From the NCBI RefSeq assembly GCF_016595675.1, contig NZ_JAENJH010000014.1:22018-86017 (forward strand): a stretch of 64,000 bases of DNA, written 5' to 3'. Position 1 is the first letter of the stretch. Each line of letters starts with the position of its first letter. The DNA comes from Prauserella cavernicola (lineage in GTDB: Bacteria; Actinomycetota; Actinomycetes; Mycobacteriales; Pseudonocardiaceae). The translations under genes were made by a program, and so were the position numbers. Below, one piece after another: positions 51,254 through 60,534 of the stretch. Under the pieces are notes generated by a model that made no database searches, had not been told where the DNA came from, and saw only the letters and a program-made list of their open reading frames with translations.

Positions 51254-52620
51254 CGACCGCGCAGGCCATGGCCCGGTTCGCCGCGACCGTCGACGTCGAC
51301 GCCGTGCCCGCCGAGGTCGCGAGCACGGCCCGCAGGCTGCTGCTCGACCACCTCGGCACGGTGCTGGGCGGCATGGCGGTACCGGAGGCCAGGTCCGTCG
51401 TCGAGCTCGTCCGCGCCCGCGGCGGCCGGCCTGCCGCGACCGTGCTCGGCGGCGGTTTCGCGGCACCGGAACCGGATGCGGCGTTCTGCAACGGCGCCGC
51501 CGCCGACGTCCTTGAGCACCAGGACGGCTACCGCTTCGGCGGATTCCATCCGTCCCACACGCTGCCCGCTCTCGTGGCCGTCGCCGAAAGCCGCGACCGT
51601 ACGGTGCGCGAACTGCTCACGGCGGCGGTCGTCGCCTACGAGATCGCCAATCGGATCGGCCGCGCGCTGCATCCACAGGCGACCCAGCGGGGCTGGTTCC
51701 CGACGGCTGCCGCGTTCGGTGCCGCGGCCGGATGCGCCAGGCTGCTCCGCCTTCCGCCCGAACGGATCGAGGACGCGCTCGGTGCCACCGCCTTTTTCGT
51801 GCCCGCCGTCCTGATCGAATCCATCTTCGCGGGCCCGACGAGCAAACCGGCCTTCGCGGGACAGCTGGCGCGCGCGGGTGTGGAGGGTGCGCTGCATGCG
51901 GAGGCCGGACTCACCGGCTGGAGAGAGGCGGTGGACGGCCCACGCGGGCTGGTCTCGCTGCTCGGCGGGGACCGCGGCGGCCTCGCCGCCGACACGCTCG
52001 GCAGCGAGTGGACCGTGCTGGACGTCCATCAGAAGCTGTTCGCCGGATGCCGGCACACCCACGGTGCGGCACAGGCCTGCGCCGAGCTCGCCCGGGAGCA
52101 CGACCTGAGTCCGGACCAGGTCGACGACATCGACGTGGAGACCTACGGCGTGGCGATGCAGCTCGTCGACCGGCCCGTCCACCCGGGAATGACGACGATC
52201 GGGTGCACGCTGAGCCTGCCCTACGTCGCGGCGGCAGCGGTGGTGCACCGCGGGATGAGCGGTGCACAGTACTCCCCCGAGACCGTCACCGATCCCGGAG
52301 TGCACCGCCTCGCGGACACGGTGCGGATGCGAACGAGCGACGAGCTCGACGCCCGGTACCCGGAGCACACCGCGACCCGCGTGACGCTCGGCACCCGCGA
52401 TGGTGCGCGGTACACGCGCCTGGTCACCGTGCCCGCGGGTGACTGCCGGTCGCCCCTGAGCGACGAGGAGCTGGTCGCGAAGTTCCTCGGCTACACGGCC
52501 CCGTCGCACGGCGAGGACGCCGGACGCGCGATCGCCGCGGCGGTGCTGGACCCGGCGGCCGCCGGCTCGGTCCGCGACCTCGTCGACCGGCTCGCCACCG
52601 ACCCGCAACCCAGGAGGTAA
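51250..52620 (+). CDS. MmgE/PrpD-family protein
   Basis: 456 aa. RRLLLDHLGTVLGGMAVPEA near residue 26, NGAAADVLEHQDGYRFGGFHPSHTLPALVAVAES and the TQRGWFPTAAAFGAAAGCARLL segment are the standard all-helical domain; DVHQKLFAGCRHTHGAAQA near residue 259 belongs to the second domain. The family holds methylcitrate dehydratase, cis-aconitate decarboxylase and iminodisuccinate epimerase. GTG 51250 overlaps the ATPase stop. It may dehydrate, epimerise or decarboxylate an acid late in the pathway. Confidence 0.87.
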   Translation: MTTAQAMARFAATVDVDAVPAEVASTARRLLLDHLGTVLGGMAVPEARSVVELVRARGGRPAATVLGGGFAAPEPDAAFCNGAAADVLEHQDGYRFGGFHPSHTLPALVAVAESRDRTVRELLTAAVVAYEIANRIGRALHPQATQRGWFPTAAAFGAAAGCARLLRLPPERIEDALGATAFFVPAVLIESIFAGPTSKPAFAGQLARAGVEGALHAEAGLTGWREAVDGPRGLVSLLGGDRGGLAADTLGSEWTVLDVHQKLFAGCRHTHGAAQACAELAREHDLSPDQVDDIDVETYGVAMQLVDRPVHPGMTTIGCTLSLPYVAAAAVVHRGMSGAQYSPETVTDPGVHRLADTVRMRTSDELDARYPEHTATRVTLGTRDGARYTRLVTVPAGDCRSPLSDEELVAKFLGYTAPSHGEDAGRAIAAAVLDPAAAGSVRDLVDRLATDPQPRR

Positions 52621-52623
52621 CCC

Positions 52624-53196
52624 GTGCCCCAGGACACCGTGCACACGATCGTCCCCCGACCCGTGACCGCGGAAGGGTTCGCACCGTTCGGCGACGTGAT
52701 CTCCGCCGACGAGACCCCTCGGCTGCCGATCAACCTCTACGGCGGGAAGAACGCCGTGCTCGGTCCCGTCGTGCTGCAGTCGGACGAGACCCCCGAGTTC
52801 ATCTACTTCCGCGTCGGGTACCGCGGCGGCGACATCCGTTACCTGGAACGGCACACCGGCATGACGCAGACCTTCATCCCGCTCGGCGGCGTTCCGTACG
52901 TGATCGTAGTCGCGGCGCCGGACGCGCCGCTGGAGAGCGGTTTCCCCGCTTTCGACAGCGTGCACGCGTTCCACGTGCCCGGCGACGTGGTGCTCAACAT
53001 CCATCGAGGCACCTGGCACGAGCCGCCGTTCCCGACCCGGGACGGGCAGAAGTTCCTGCTCACCAGCCAGCCCGAGGTGACCAAGGGCCTGCAGGCGAGC
53101 GTGGACGAGAACGGCGAGGTCCACCTGTTCGACGTCGACAAGCGCAATCCGGTGTTTCGCACCGAGCGCAGACTGCACGTGGAGATGCCGGCATGA
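52624..53196 (+). CDS. ureidoglycolate lyase (AllA) family protein
   Basis: 190 aa. VTAEGFAPFGDVI near residue 14, RYLERHTGMTQTFIPLGGVPYVIVVA near 79 and the VLNIHRGTWHEPPFPT block near 122 (the WH pair of the active site) match the AllA cupin fold. In E. coli the enzyme splits ureidoglycolate into glyoxylate and urea. No other allantoin gene is seen here, so it may act on a different ureido or hydroxy acid. The GTG follows AGGAGG; coupled to the large hydroxylase subunit by a 4-bp overlap. Confidence 0.83.
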   Translation: MPQDTVHTIVPRPVTAEGFAPFGDVISADETPRLPINLYGGKNAVLGPVVLQSDETPEFIYFRVGYRGGDIRYLERHTGMTQTFIPLGGVPYVIVVAAPDAPLESGFPAFDSVHAFHVPGDVVLNIHRGTWHEPPFPTRDGQKFLLTSQPEVTKGLQASVDENGEVHLFDVDKRNPVFRTERRLHVEMPA

Positions 53197-55571
53197 CGGC
53201 GTCCACGCCCGCTGCCGGGATCGGCGCCTCCACCCGCAGACGGGACGGCGCCGCGCTGCTCACCGGCCGGGCCCGCTACGTCGACGACTACCGCCCGCAC
53301 GGCCTGCACTACGCGGCCGTCGTACGCAGTACCGTCGCGCACGGCCGGATCCGCTCGGTCGACGTCTCCGGCGCCGAGACCGCCCCCGGTGTCGTGCTCG
53401 TGCTGACCGGTGAGCAGGCCGCCCGGCACGCGGGGCCGATCCCGTACTTCATCAGCCCCGCGACCCGCGGCGGCCGGGAGGTCGACATCCGCTGTCTGGA
53501 GCCGGAACTGGTCACCTACGTCGGCCAGCCGGTCGCCGCCGTGGTCGCGCGCAGCCGTGTCGAGGCGCAGTCGGCCGCCGCGGCGGTGCGGGTGGAGTAC
53601 GACTCGCTGCCGCACGTTCTCGACGCGGACACGGCTCTGCTCCCTGACTCTCCGCGGGTGTATCCGGACTGGCAGGACAACGTCGTCTTCGCCAAGACCT
53701 ACGGGGCTGGCGATGCCGAGGAGGCATTGCACGGTGCCGACGTCGTCGTGAGCGGCGAGTTCCGCATCGCCCGCTCCACGACCGCGCCGGTGGAACCCCG
53801 CGGGTACGTGGCGTCCTGGGACGCCACGGACGAGGCGCTCACCGTGCACGGCTCCTGCCAGAACCCGCACCAGCTGCGGTACATGCTCTCGGCCAGCCTC
53901 GGGCTGGCAGAGAGCGCGATCAGGGTCGTCACGGCGAAGATCGGCGGCAGTTTCGGCCTGAAGATGCAGGGGCTGCCGGAGGAAACCCTGGTGTGCCTGC
54001 TCAGCATGCTCAGCAGGCGGCCGGTGAAGTGGATCGAGGACCGGCGGGAATCGCTCATGTCGGGCGCCAGGGAGCAGATCCACCGCATCCGCGTGGGCGC
54101 GAAGGCCGACGGCACGATCACCGGACTGGTCAACCGCATCGTCGCCGACGCCGGAGCCATGACCGCGCAAGCGGGCTGGGCCATGTGCAACATGTCGGCC
54201 AGTACGTTCCCGTCCGGATACCGCGTCCCCGACTGCCGCGTCGAGCTCCGCCTCGTCGCCACCAACAAGCCGCCGCTCAGTGCCGCGCGCGGGTTCGGCA
54301 AGGACGCGGCGCACTTCGTCATGGAACGCGCGGTCGACCTCGTCGCGCGCCGGCTCGCGCTCGACCCGGGTGAGGTCCGGAGGCGGAACTTCATCCGCGC
54401 GGGCGAGTTCCCCTACCGCACCGCCACCGGACTCAACATCGACAGCGGCGACTTCGCCGGACTGCTGGACAAGGCGCAGGCCGCCATCGACTATCCCGCT
54501 GTGCGCGAGCTCCAGCGGCGCCGCCGCGAGCAGGGCCGCCCGCTGGGCGTCGGGATCGCGTTCGAACTCACGCCCGAGTCCTCGGACAGCCCCGGAACGT
54601 TCGTCTCCGGCTTCGACACGACGACCGTGCGGATGAGCCTCACGGGCCGGGTGACCGTGCTGACCGGGGTGACCTCACCCGGGGGCGGCAACGACACCGG
54701 TATCGCCCAGATCGTCGGCGCCGAACTGGGCGTTCCGGTGGAGTGGATCGACGTGGTGCAGGGCGACACGGACCGCTGTCCCACCGGTTTCGGCAACTTC
54801 AGCGGGCGCAGCATGGTGGTCGGCGGGGGTTCCGCGGCACTGGCCGCGCGCGACGTGCGCGCGACCCTGCGGACGGTCGGCGCCCGCCTGCTCGAACGGG
54901 ACCCGGAGGCCTGCGAGGTGGTCGACGGAACGGTGCGCTCGGTGTCCGAACCGGACTGTGCGGTCCCGGTGCCCGAGGTCGCGCACGCCGTGCTGACCCG
55001 CGCCTTCGCCGCGGCGGCCGAGGTCGAGCCGGTGCTGGAGTCGACGCGCGCCTACAAGCCGGGCAACATCGACCACCGTCCCGACGAGCTCGGCCGGATC
55101 CAGCCGTACCCCACCTACTCGAGCTGTCTGCACATCGCCGTCGTCGAGGTGGACGCCGAGACGGGCAAGGTCGACGTCGTCGACTACGCGATGGCGCACG
55201 ACTGCGGCACGATGATCAATCCGGACCTGGTCGAGGGGCAGGCATGGGGCGCCATCACGATGGGGATCGGCAGTGCCCTGACCGAACAGCTCGTCTTCGA
55301 CGCCGGCGGCAGGCTCGTCTCCGACCGGTTCAAATCCTATCTGCTGCCCCGCGCCGGAGACGTCCCCGAGTTCCGGCTCGAACACCAGGTGACGCCCAGT
55401 CCCTTCACGATGCACGGCAACAAGGGCGCGGGCGAGGCCGGTGTCGGCGGGGCACAGGCCGCGGTCGCGAACGCCGTGGAGGATGCGCTGGCGCCGGTGG
55501 GCGCGTGCGTCCGGTCGCTCCCGCTGACCCCTCCGGTCGTACTCGACCTCATCGAGGAGGCCACGCGATGA
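53193..55571 (+). CDS. molybdenum hydroxylase large (molybdopterin) subunit, xanthine dehydrogenase family
   Basis: 792 aa. RRRDGAALLTGRARYVDDY near residue 11 opens the fold; AKIGGSFGLKMQG near 248, GGGNDTGIAQIVGAELG and GNFSGRSMVVGGG surround the cofactor; the catalytic glutamate is Glu748 in GNKGAGEAGVGG. With the next two genes it makes a three-subunit enzyme that hydroxylates a carbon next to nitrogen in a heterocycle or an aldehyde carbon, using water. No XdhC/CoxF-type maturation gene is in the operon. Confidence 0.92.
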   Translation: MTASTPAAGIGASTRRRDGAALLTGRARYVDDYRPHGLHYAAVVRSTVAHGRIRSVDVSGAETAPGVVLVLTGEQAARHAGPIPYFISPATRGGREVDIRCLEPELVTYVGQPVAAVVARSRVEAQSAAAAVRVEYDSLPHVLDADTALLPDSPRVYPDWQDNVVFAKTYGAGDAEEALHGADVVVSGEFRIARSTTAPVEPRGYVASWDATDEALTVHGSCQNPHQLRYMLSASLGLAESAIRVVTAKIGGSFGLKMQGLPEETLVCLLSMLSRRPVKWIEDRRESLMSGAREQIHRIRVGAKADGTITGLVNRIVADAGAMTAQAGWAMCNMSASTFPSGYRVPDCRVELRLVATNKPPLSAARGFGKDAAHFVMERAVDLVARRLALDPGEVRRRNFIRAGEFPYRTATGLNIDSGDFAGLLDKAQAAIDYPAVRELQRRRREQGRPLGVGIAFELTPESSDSPGTFVSGFDTTTVRMSLTGRVTVLTGVTSPGGGNDTGIAQIVGAELGVPVEWIDVVQGDTDRCPTGFGNFSGRSMVVGGGSAALAARDVRATLRTVGARLLERDPEACEVVDGTVRSVSEPDCAVPVPEVAHAVLTRAFAAAAEVEPVLESTRAYKPGNIDHRPDELGRIQPYPTYSSCLHIAVVEVDAETGKVDVVDYAMAHDCGTMINPDLVEGQAWGAITMGIGSALTEQLVFDAGGRLVSDRFKSYLLPRAGDVPEFRLEHQVTPSPFTMHGNKGAGEAGVGGAQAAVANAVEDALAPVGACVRSLPLTPPVVLDLIEEATR

Positions 55572-56431
55572 AGACGCCGTCCGCGACCCGCACGACCTTC
55601 GACTACCGCGCGCCCGAGGACCTGGACGGCCTCGCCGACGCGCTCGGGACCGCCCGGGGAGCGGTCAGTGTGCTCGGCGGCGGCACCATGCTGGTGCCGG
55701 ACATCTCGCACGGCACCGCGCAGCCGGACACGGTGGTCGACCTGGCCCGCACCGGACTCTCGGGGCTGCGCCGGGCCGACGGGGAGGTCGTCGTCGGAGC
55801 GATGACGACCTACCGCGACCTGCTCACCACGGCCCCTGCGCCCGTGCCGTTGCTGCGGCGGCTGGCCGCCGGGGTGACCGGCGGACCTCAGATCCGCAAT
55901 CGCGGGACGGTCGGCGGTTCGGCGGCGTTCGCCAACCCCTCGTCCGACGTTCCGGCCGCGCTGCTCGCACTGCGCGCGCGGATGCGCCTGCTCTCGCCCG
56001 ACGGCGTCCGCGAGGTGCCCGCGTCCGACTTCTACACGGGTCCTTTCGCGACGGTGCGACGCGACGACGAAGCCCTGATCGAGATCACGCTCCCGGACCC
56101 CGGGGCCGCGTCTTTCGGCTACGTGAAGTTCAAGCTCTCCGTGGGCAGCTGGCCCATCGTCACGGCGACCGCGGTCGCCGAGTCCGGAGGTGGGCTCCGC
56201 GTGGCGGTCGGCGGTGCCGGGCGCGTGCCCGTCGCCGTGATGCTCACCGAACCCGCCGACCCCGCGGACCCGGAATGGCTGGCCCACATCCGCGAACGCG
56301 TCGAGTCCGAACTGGACTCGGTCGGGACCTGGACCGACGAGCTGGCGGAGGGCACCTACCGCAGGCGCATCGCGGGCACGATCGCCGCACGGTCGGTCGC
56401 GGCGCTGCGCGGAGACGACGAGAGGCGGTAG
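55568..56431 (+). CDS. molybdenum hydroxylase FAD subunit (CoxM/XdhB type)
   Basis: 287 aa. FDYRAPEDLDGLADAL opens the FAD domain, VLGGGTMLVPDI is the first flavin contact, and TGGPQIRNRGTVGGSAAFANPSSDVPAALLAL near residue 105 is the family signature. The C-terminal CO-dehydrogenase-flavoprotein domain is short but present. ATG overlaps the stop of the large subunit. Passes electrons from the [2Fe-2S] subunit to NAD or another acceptor. Confidence 0.91.
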   Translation: MKTPSATRTTFDYRAPEDLDGLADALGTARGAVSVLGGGTMLVPDISHGTAQPDTVVDLARTGLSGLRRADGEVVVGAMTTYRDLLTTAPAPVPLLRRLAAGVTGGPQIRNRGTVGGSAAFANPSSDVPAALLALRARMRLLSPDGVREVPASDFYTGPFATVRRDDEALIEITLPDPGAASFGYVKFKLSVGSWPIVTATAVAESGGGLRVAVGGAGRVPVAVMLTEPADPADPEWLAHIRERVESELDSVGTWTDELAEGTYRRRIAGTIAARSVAALRGDDERR

Positions 56432-56434
56432 GCG

Positions 56435-56926
56435 ATGCAACCGATCCGACTGACGGTCAACGGCGACAAGCACGAGGTGACCGTCGACCCCCGGGACCTG
56501 CTCGTCTACGTCATCCGCGAACGCATCGGCCTGACCGGCACCAATGTCGGCTGTCTCACCGGGGACTGCGGCGCGTGCACGGTGACCCTCGACGGGCGGA
56601 CGGCGAAATCCTGCTCGGTGCTCGCGGTCACCGCCGACGGCTCGGAGATCCGCACCATCGAAGGACTCGCGTCGCCCGCTGGGCTCGACCCCGTCCAGGA
56701 GGCGTTCTGGAAGGAGAACGGGTTCCAGTGCGGCTATTGCCTTCCGGGCATGCTGCTGGCCACCCGTGAACTGCTCGACGAGGACCCCGACCCCGCCGAG
56801 GAGGACATCACGCGAACGATCGACGGCAACCTCTGCCGCTGCACCGGCTACACGACGATCCTGCGTGCGGTGCGCACGGCCGCCCGGCGCGCCCAGCACC
56901 GCGACGAACGGCCCGAGCGCCCATGA
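56435..56926 (+). CDS. molybdenum hydroxylase [2Fe-2S] subunit (CoxS/XdhC type)
   Basis: 163 aa. The N-terminal ferredoxin cluster site is GCLTGDCGACTV plus a later Cys in KSCSVLA; the C-terminal helical domain has CGYCLPGM near residue 99 and CRCTGY near 133, giving the second cluster. All eight cysteine ligands are present. Starts 3 bp after the FAD-subunit stop and overlaps the next gene by 4 bp. Confidence 0.92.
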   Translation: MQPIRLTVNGDKHEVTVDPRDLLVYVIRERIGLTGTNVGCLTGDCGACTVTLDGRTAKSCSVLAVTADGSEIRTIEGLASPAGLDPVQEAFWKENGFQCGYCLPGMLLATRELLDEDPDPAEEDITRTIDGNLCRCTGYTTILRAVRTAARRAQHRDERPERP

Positions 56927-58869
56927 CCGGCACCGCCTACCCGCACGTCTTCCGGCCCACCGAGATCGGCGGGGTGCCCCTGCGCAACCGGGTGTTCGTC
57001 TCGGCGCACACGACGAACTTCGGTGAGCATTTCCTGCCCACCGAACGACATGTCGCCTATCACGCCGAGCGGGCGCGAGGCGGAGTCGGTCTGATCGTCA
57101 CCGAACCGCTGCGGGTGCACCGGACGAGTCTCGGCAGGGCGGGCGGTCTGGGCACCTCACGCGACAGCCTGCCGATGCTGGAACGGCTCGTCACCGCGGT
57201 GCGCGACGCCGGATCGGCGATCTTCACCCAGCTCACGCACGCGGGCAGGCACAGCGAGAACGTCTTCGAGCGCACCGCGTCGTGGGGACCGACGAACCGG
57301 AGGTTCCACGCCGCCGGCGCCGTTCCGCACGCCGTGAACCGGCGGGAGATGTCCGAGGTCCGGAACGCCTATGTGGACGGTGCACGACTGGCGGCCGACG
57401 CCGGCTTCCAGGGGATCGAGATCCACTTCGGACACGGACACCTGCTGCACCAGTTCATCTCCCCGCTGTCGAACGACCGCTGCGACGCCTACGGCGGCAG
57501 CGAGGAGAATCGGCTGCGCTTCCCGCTCGAGGTGCTGGACTCGGTGCTCGACGCGGTGGGCGACCGCGTCGCCGTCGGAGTGCGGATGAGCGCCGACGAG
57601 CTCGTCGAGGGCGGTCAGGATCTCGCGGCGGGCACGAGGCTCGCGCGACTGCTCGACACGACGCGGCCGATCGCCTTCCTGAACGTGTCCGTCGCGTCCT
57701 ACACCGTGCCCTCGATCGGCCACCACGTGGCGGACATGAACGAGGGGCATGCGCCCTACCTGCCGCTGGCCTACGCCATCGCCGACGCGTGCGACTCGGT
57801 CCCGGTGCTCACCGCGTGCCGGTTCGTGGACCTGGCCGACGCCGACCACGCACTGGCCGACGGGCGGCTCACCGCCATCGCCATGACCCGTGCCCATCTG
57901 GCGGACCCGCACCTGGTGCGGAAGGCGCTGGCGGGCAGGGAGCACGACATCCGCCCGTGCGTCGCGCACAACTTCTGCATCGGCGAGGTGGCGGGGCACC
58001 GGGCGATCACGTGCATGATGAACCCGACGGTCGGGAGGGAGGCGGAGTGGCCGGTGGAGCCGCCCGCGGCCGAGGTGCCCCGACGTGTCGTGGTCGTCGG
58101 CGCCGGGCCCGCCGGACTCGAGGCCGCACGGGTGGCGGCCGAGCGCGGTCACGACGTGCAGCTGTGGGAGCGGTCGGGCGAGCTCGGCGGCCGGCTCGGT
58201 ACCGCACGCCGCGGCAGCGGGCGCGGAGAGCTCGACCGCCTGCGGCGCTACGCCGAGCACCGGCTCACCGAACTCGGCGTGGACGTGCGCACCGGCCGGG
58301 TGGTGGGTGCGGCCACCGTGCTGGCCGAGCGGCCGGACGCGGTCGTCGTCGCCACCGGGGCGCTCGATCGCCCGTCCGCCGTCGCGGGCTGGGGCCGCAC
58401 GCTCACCGCCGCCGAGGCGCTCGACGGCCGGACCTGGACCGGCCGCACGCTGGTGGTCCTCGACGACGACGGGAGCTGGACGGCGGCCTCGGTCGCCGAG
58501 ACCGCCGCGCGGGGCGGCGCCGAGGTCCACGTGGTCGCCGCCGCGGGAACCCCGCTGTGGGACATCGGGTGGTACAGCCGGATGACGATCGTGGAACGGC
58601 TGCGATCGCTCGGCGTCCGGTTGTGGACGTCGGCGACGGCCGGTTTCGCCCACGGCGGTGCGACCGTCACGTCCGGGCTGACCGGCCAGGCGACCACAGT
58701 GGACGGAGTCACGGACGTCGTCGCGCTCGCCATCCCCGAGACCGAGCACGTACTGGCCGAACACCTCGACGGCACGGTCCCCACCGTCCACGTCATCGGC
58801 GACGCGGTCGCGCCACGTTCGCTGCTCGAAGCCATGTTCGAAGGCCACGCAATCGGCCGCGCACTGTAG
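56923..58869 (+). CDS. OYE/TMADH-like NADH:flavin oxidoreductase with an altered Fe-S site
   Basis: 648 aa, two parts. Residues 1-370 are an Old Yellow Enzyme barrel (FRPTEIGGVPLRNRVFVSAHTTNF; QLTHAGRHSE; EIHFGHGHLLHQFISPLSNDR). Residues 385-648 are a Rossmann FAD/NAD module (VVVVGAGPAGLEAARVAAERG). The [4Fe-4S] site should have four Cys; here Cys346, Cys352 and Cys364 remain and position 349 is His. Members such as trimethylamine dehydrogenase and dienoyl-CoA reductase demethylate amines or reduce conjugated C=C bonds. A role on the hydroxylated product of the molybdenum enzyme is inferred. Confidence 0.87.
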   Translation: MTGTAYPHVFRPTEIGGVPLRNRVFVSAHTTNFGEHFLPTERHVAYHAERARGGVGLIVTEPLRVHRTSLGRAGGLGTSRDSLPMLERLVTAVRDAGSAIFTQLTHAGRHSENVFERTASWGPTNRRFHAAGAVPHAVNRREMSEVRNAYVDGARLAADAGFQGIEIHFGHGHLLHQFISPLSNDRCDAYGGSEENRLRFPLEVLDSVLDAVGDRVAVGVRMSADELVEGGQDLAAGTRLARLLDTTRPIAFLNVSVASYTVPSIGHHVADMNEGHAPYLPLAYAIADACDSVPVLTACRFVDLADADHALADGRLTAIAMTRAHLADPHLVRKALAGREHDIRPCVAHNFCIGEVAGHRAITCMMNPTVGREAEWPVEPPAAEVPRRVVVVGAGPAGLEAARVAAERGHDVQLWERSGELGGRLGTARRGSGRGELDRLRRYAEHRLTELGVDVRTGRVVGAATVLAERPDAVVVATGALDRPSAVAGWGRTLTAAEALDGRTWTGRTLVVLDDDGSWTAASVAETAARGGAEVHVVAAAGTPLWDIGWYSRMTIVERLRSLGVRLWTSATAGFAHGGATVTSGLTGQATTVDGVTDVVALAIPETEHVLAEHLDGTVPTVHVIGDAVAPRSLLEAMFEGHAIGRAL

Positions 58870-58898
58870 GAACCCAACCCCGACCGCAGGAGGTCATG

Positions 58899-59252
58899 AT
58901 GGCTCGCAAGCTCGCCCTGATCACGTACAACGTCAAGCCCGGCGTCCCGCTGGAGGAGTACGCGGAGTACACCCGCACCGTCGACTATCCGATCTTCCGG
59001 CAGAATCCCGGAATCCAGAACTACGCCAACTACGTCGTCAAGCGCAACGCCCGCGGCGAGGAGTGGTTCAAACACTTCGATCTCGTGTTCGTCGACGATC
59101 TCGACGCCTTTCACGCCGACGGCGCGCTCCACTTCGGCGACCCAACGATCCTCGAGCACGCGGCCGGGTGGCGGGAGAAGTGGGGCAGTGACCCGGAGAC
59201 CGGGTGGCGTTCGGCTGTCAACATCACGTTGGCCGAGGAGATCTGGGGCTGA
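58899..59252 (+). CDS. REDY-like (HapK-type) small protein
   Basis: 117 aa. LITYNVKPGVPLEEYAEYTRTVDYPIFRQNPGIQNYANYVV and WFKHFDLVFVDDLDAF resemble the REDY-like HapK family of dimeric alpha-beta barrel proteins; about the same size. The ATG at 58899 is 5 bp after AGGAGG. Last gene of the operon. Proteins of this fold often isomerise or bind small aromatic compounds; no function is known for this one. Confidence 0.72.
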   Translation: MARKLALITYNVKPGVPLEEYAEYTRTVDYPIFRQNPGIQNYANYVVKRNARGEEWFKHFDLVFVDDLDAFHADGALHFGDPTILEHAAGWREKWGSDPETGWRSAVNITLAEEIWG

Positions 59253-59266
59253 GCACGCGCCGACGG

Positions 59267-59300
59267 TGGGGACGGCAGCGTTTCCGATGCTCCGTCCCCA
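59267..59300 (+). terminator. hairpin terminator of the 12-gene operon
   Basis: TGGGGACGG at 59267-59275 pairs with CCGTCCCCA at 59292-59300; after a bulged base, AGC/GCT extends the stem, leaving a 9-base loop. It lies 15 bp after the last stop codon. No T tract. Confidence 0.7.
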
Positions 59301-59399
59301 ACCGGCGGCCCCAGAGCCGCAGCCGCCTATCCCCATTTTGCGGGTTTCGGTGGGCAACACTCGTGGGGAAGCGCTCAACCCGCGTCGACCTTTCACCAC

Positions 59400-59760
59400 C
59401 ATGCCGCTCTTCGTCTGTAGCCGCGACGGAGGCCGGGCTCGTGGCCGACGGCAGCGCACGGGCGAATACAAGATCCGGCCGATCCAGGTGGCTGTACGCC
59501 GCCTGCTCGGAGCGGGCAAGAAAGACGACGGGCGTCCTGGCGGGTCAAGGCGGGACGGACGGTTCAGCAGGCCATCGGTATCAGCCGCGACGAGATCCAC
59601 CGTGCTAAGGACTTGTCAGTGGCCTACTCCCACCATCAGCACCCGCTGCTGGTGGCCGGGGCCGGACTCGCGATGATTACGTTCGTTACCTGCGAACTGT
59701 CGGTCTCGGCAAGCCCCCGAAGAGCGCCTGTATCGGATGTCATCTACAGCGCGCCGCGGC
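59400..59760 (+). pseudogene. frameshifted remnant of a PAPS reductase-like protein
   Basis: Three short frames read in order: TGEYKIRPIQVAVRRLLGAG, then (after a shift) GRTVQQAIGISRDEIHRAKD with VAY, then (after another shift) DYVRYLRTVGLGKPPKSACIGC. The last is the usual KSACIGCP metal-site motif of phosphoadenosine phosphosulfate reductase-like proteins of actinobacteria. The nucleotide-binding N-terminus and the end after GC are missing. At least two frameshifts, so non-functional. Confidence 0.55.
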
Positions 59761-59762
59761 CG

Positions 59763-60383
59763 TCACCACGGTGTCCCGCCCAGGCTGGCAGGCCCGCTGT
59801 CCACAACGATCAGCTTTTCCCTCGAGTTGACGTCCAGGTCAGCGCCGAGCCACGACTCGCCTGCCCGAGCGCGATGGAACCGGAATGTCCCGTTCGTGCT
59901 GTTGGTGGCCACGATGCACCGCACCGCCATCGACATCTCCCCGGCCAGCCGGGCGACCTCCAGCGCGAACCCCAGGCCGTGCCGCAACAACACGACCTGG
60001 TTCTCCTCGTCGATCACGGGCTCCCCATCGTCCAGGGAACCGATCTCCACGGGAACCAAGTCGTCCAGATGGAGGCTGCTCACGAAGCATTCCCACCCGG
60101 TCAGATCCCCCTGACTGCCCGGCGGCTCACCCGCCCAGCCCGAGTAAGCACCGAACACCAGGACATCGCGACGGCAAGCGAGTCCATCGGCCAGGATCTC
60201 CCGCAGTCCGGGAGCCAACTTCGCAGGCGGCTCAGCGTCCCGCAGCCCCGCATGCCCCAGCGCCCTGACCGCCACCTCGTTCATCCGCACGTTCAACACG
60301 GCGCCAAGCGTGCCACCGACCGTCCGGCTAACGCGCGCCAGTACTTGGGCTGCGGTGATCGTTACAGGGTAGGACGTGGGCAC
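59763..60383 (-). CDS. hypothetical protein
   Basis: 206 aa from GTG 60383 (TTG 60392 possible). The frame is long and has balanced composition: VTITAAQVLARVSRTVGG at the start, LAPGLREILADGLACRRDVLVFG in the middle and FHRARAGESWLGADLDVNSREKLIVVDSGP near the end. No known domain recognised. It has no close partner; the S4-domain gene lies 150 bp upstream on the same strand. Confidence 0.55.
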   Translation of the reverse strand: MPTSYPVTITAAQVLARVSRTVGGTLGAVLNVRMNEVAVRALGHAGLRDAEPPAKLAPGLREILADGLACRRDVLVFGAYSGWAGEPPGSQGDLTGWECFVSSLHLDDLVPVEIGSLDDGEPVIDEENQVVLLRHGLGFALEVARLAGEMSMAVRCIVATNSTNGTFRFHRARAGESWLGADLDVNSREKLIVVDSGPASLGGTPW

Positions 60384-60534
60384 GAACGGCAACCTTCATG
60401 AAGATCGAAGCCCAGCTGATCACTACATCGTGGATTCTTTCGCATCGAGGATGACACCAATCCATGACCGTTCCCCCATCGATCCGCCTCTGCTCCGGAA
60501 GGTCGTCGAGGAGCTGGATCATGAACTTGTCGAG

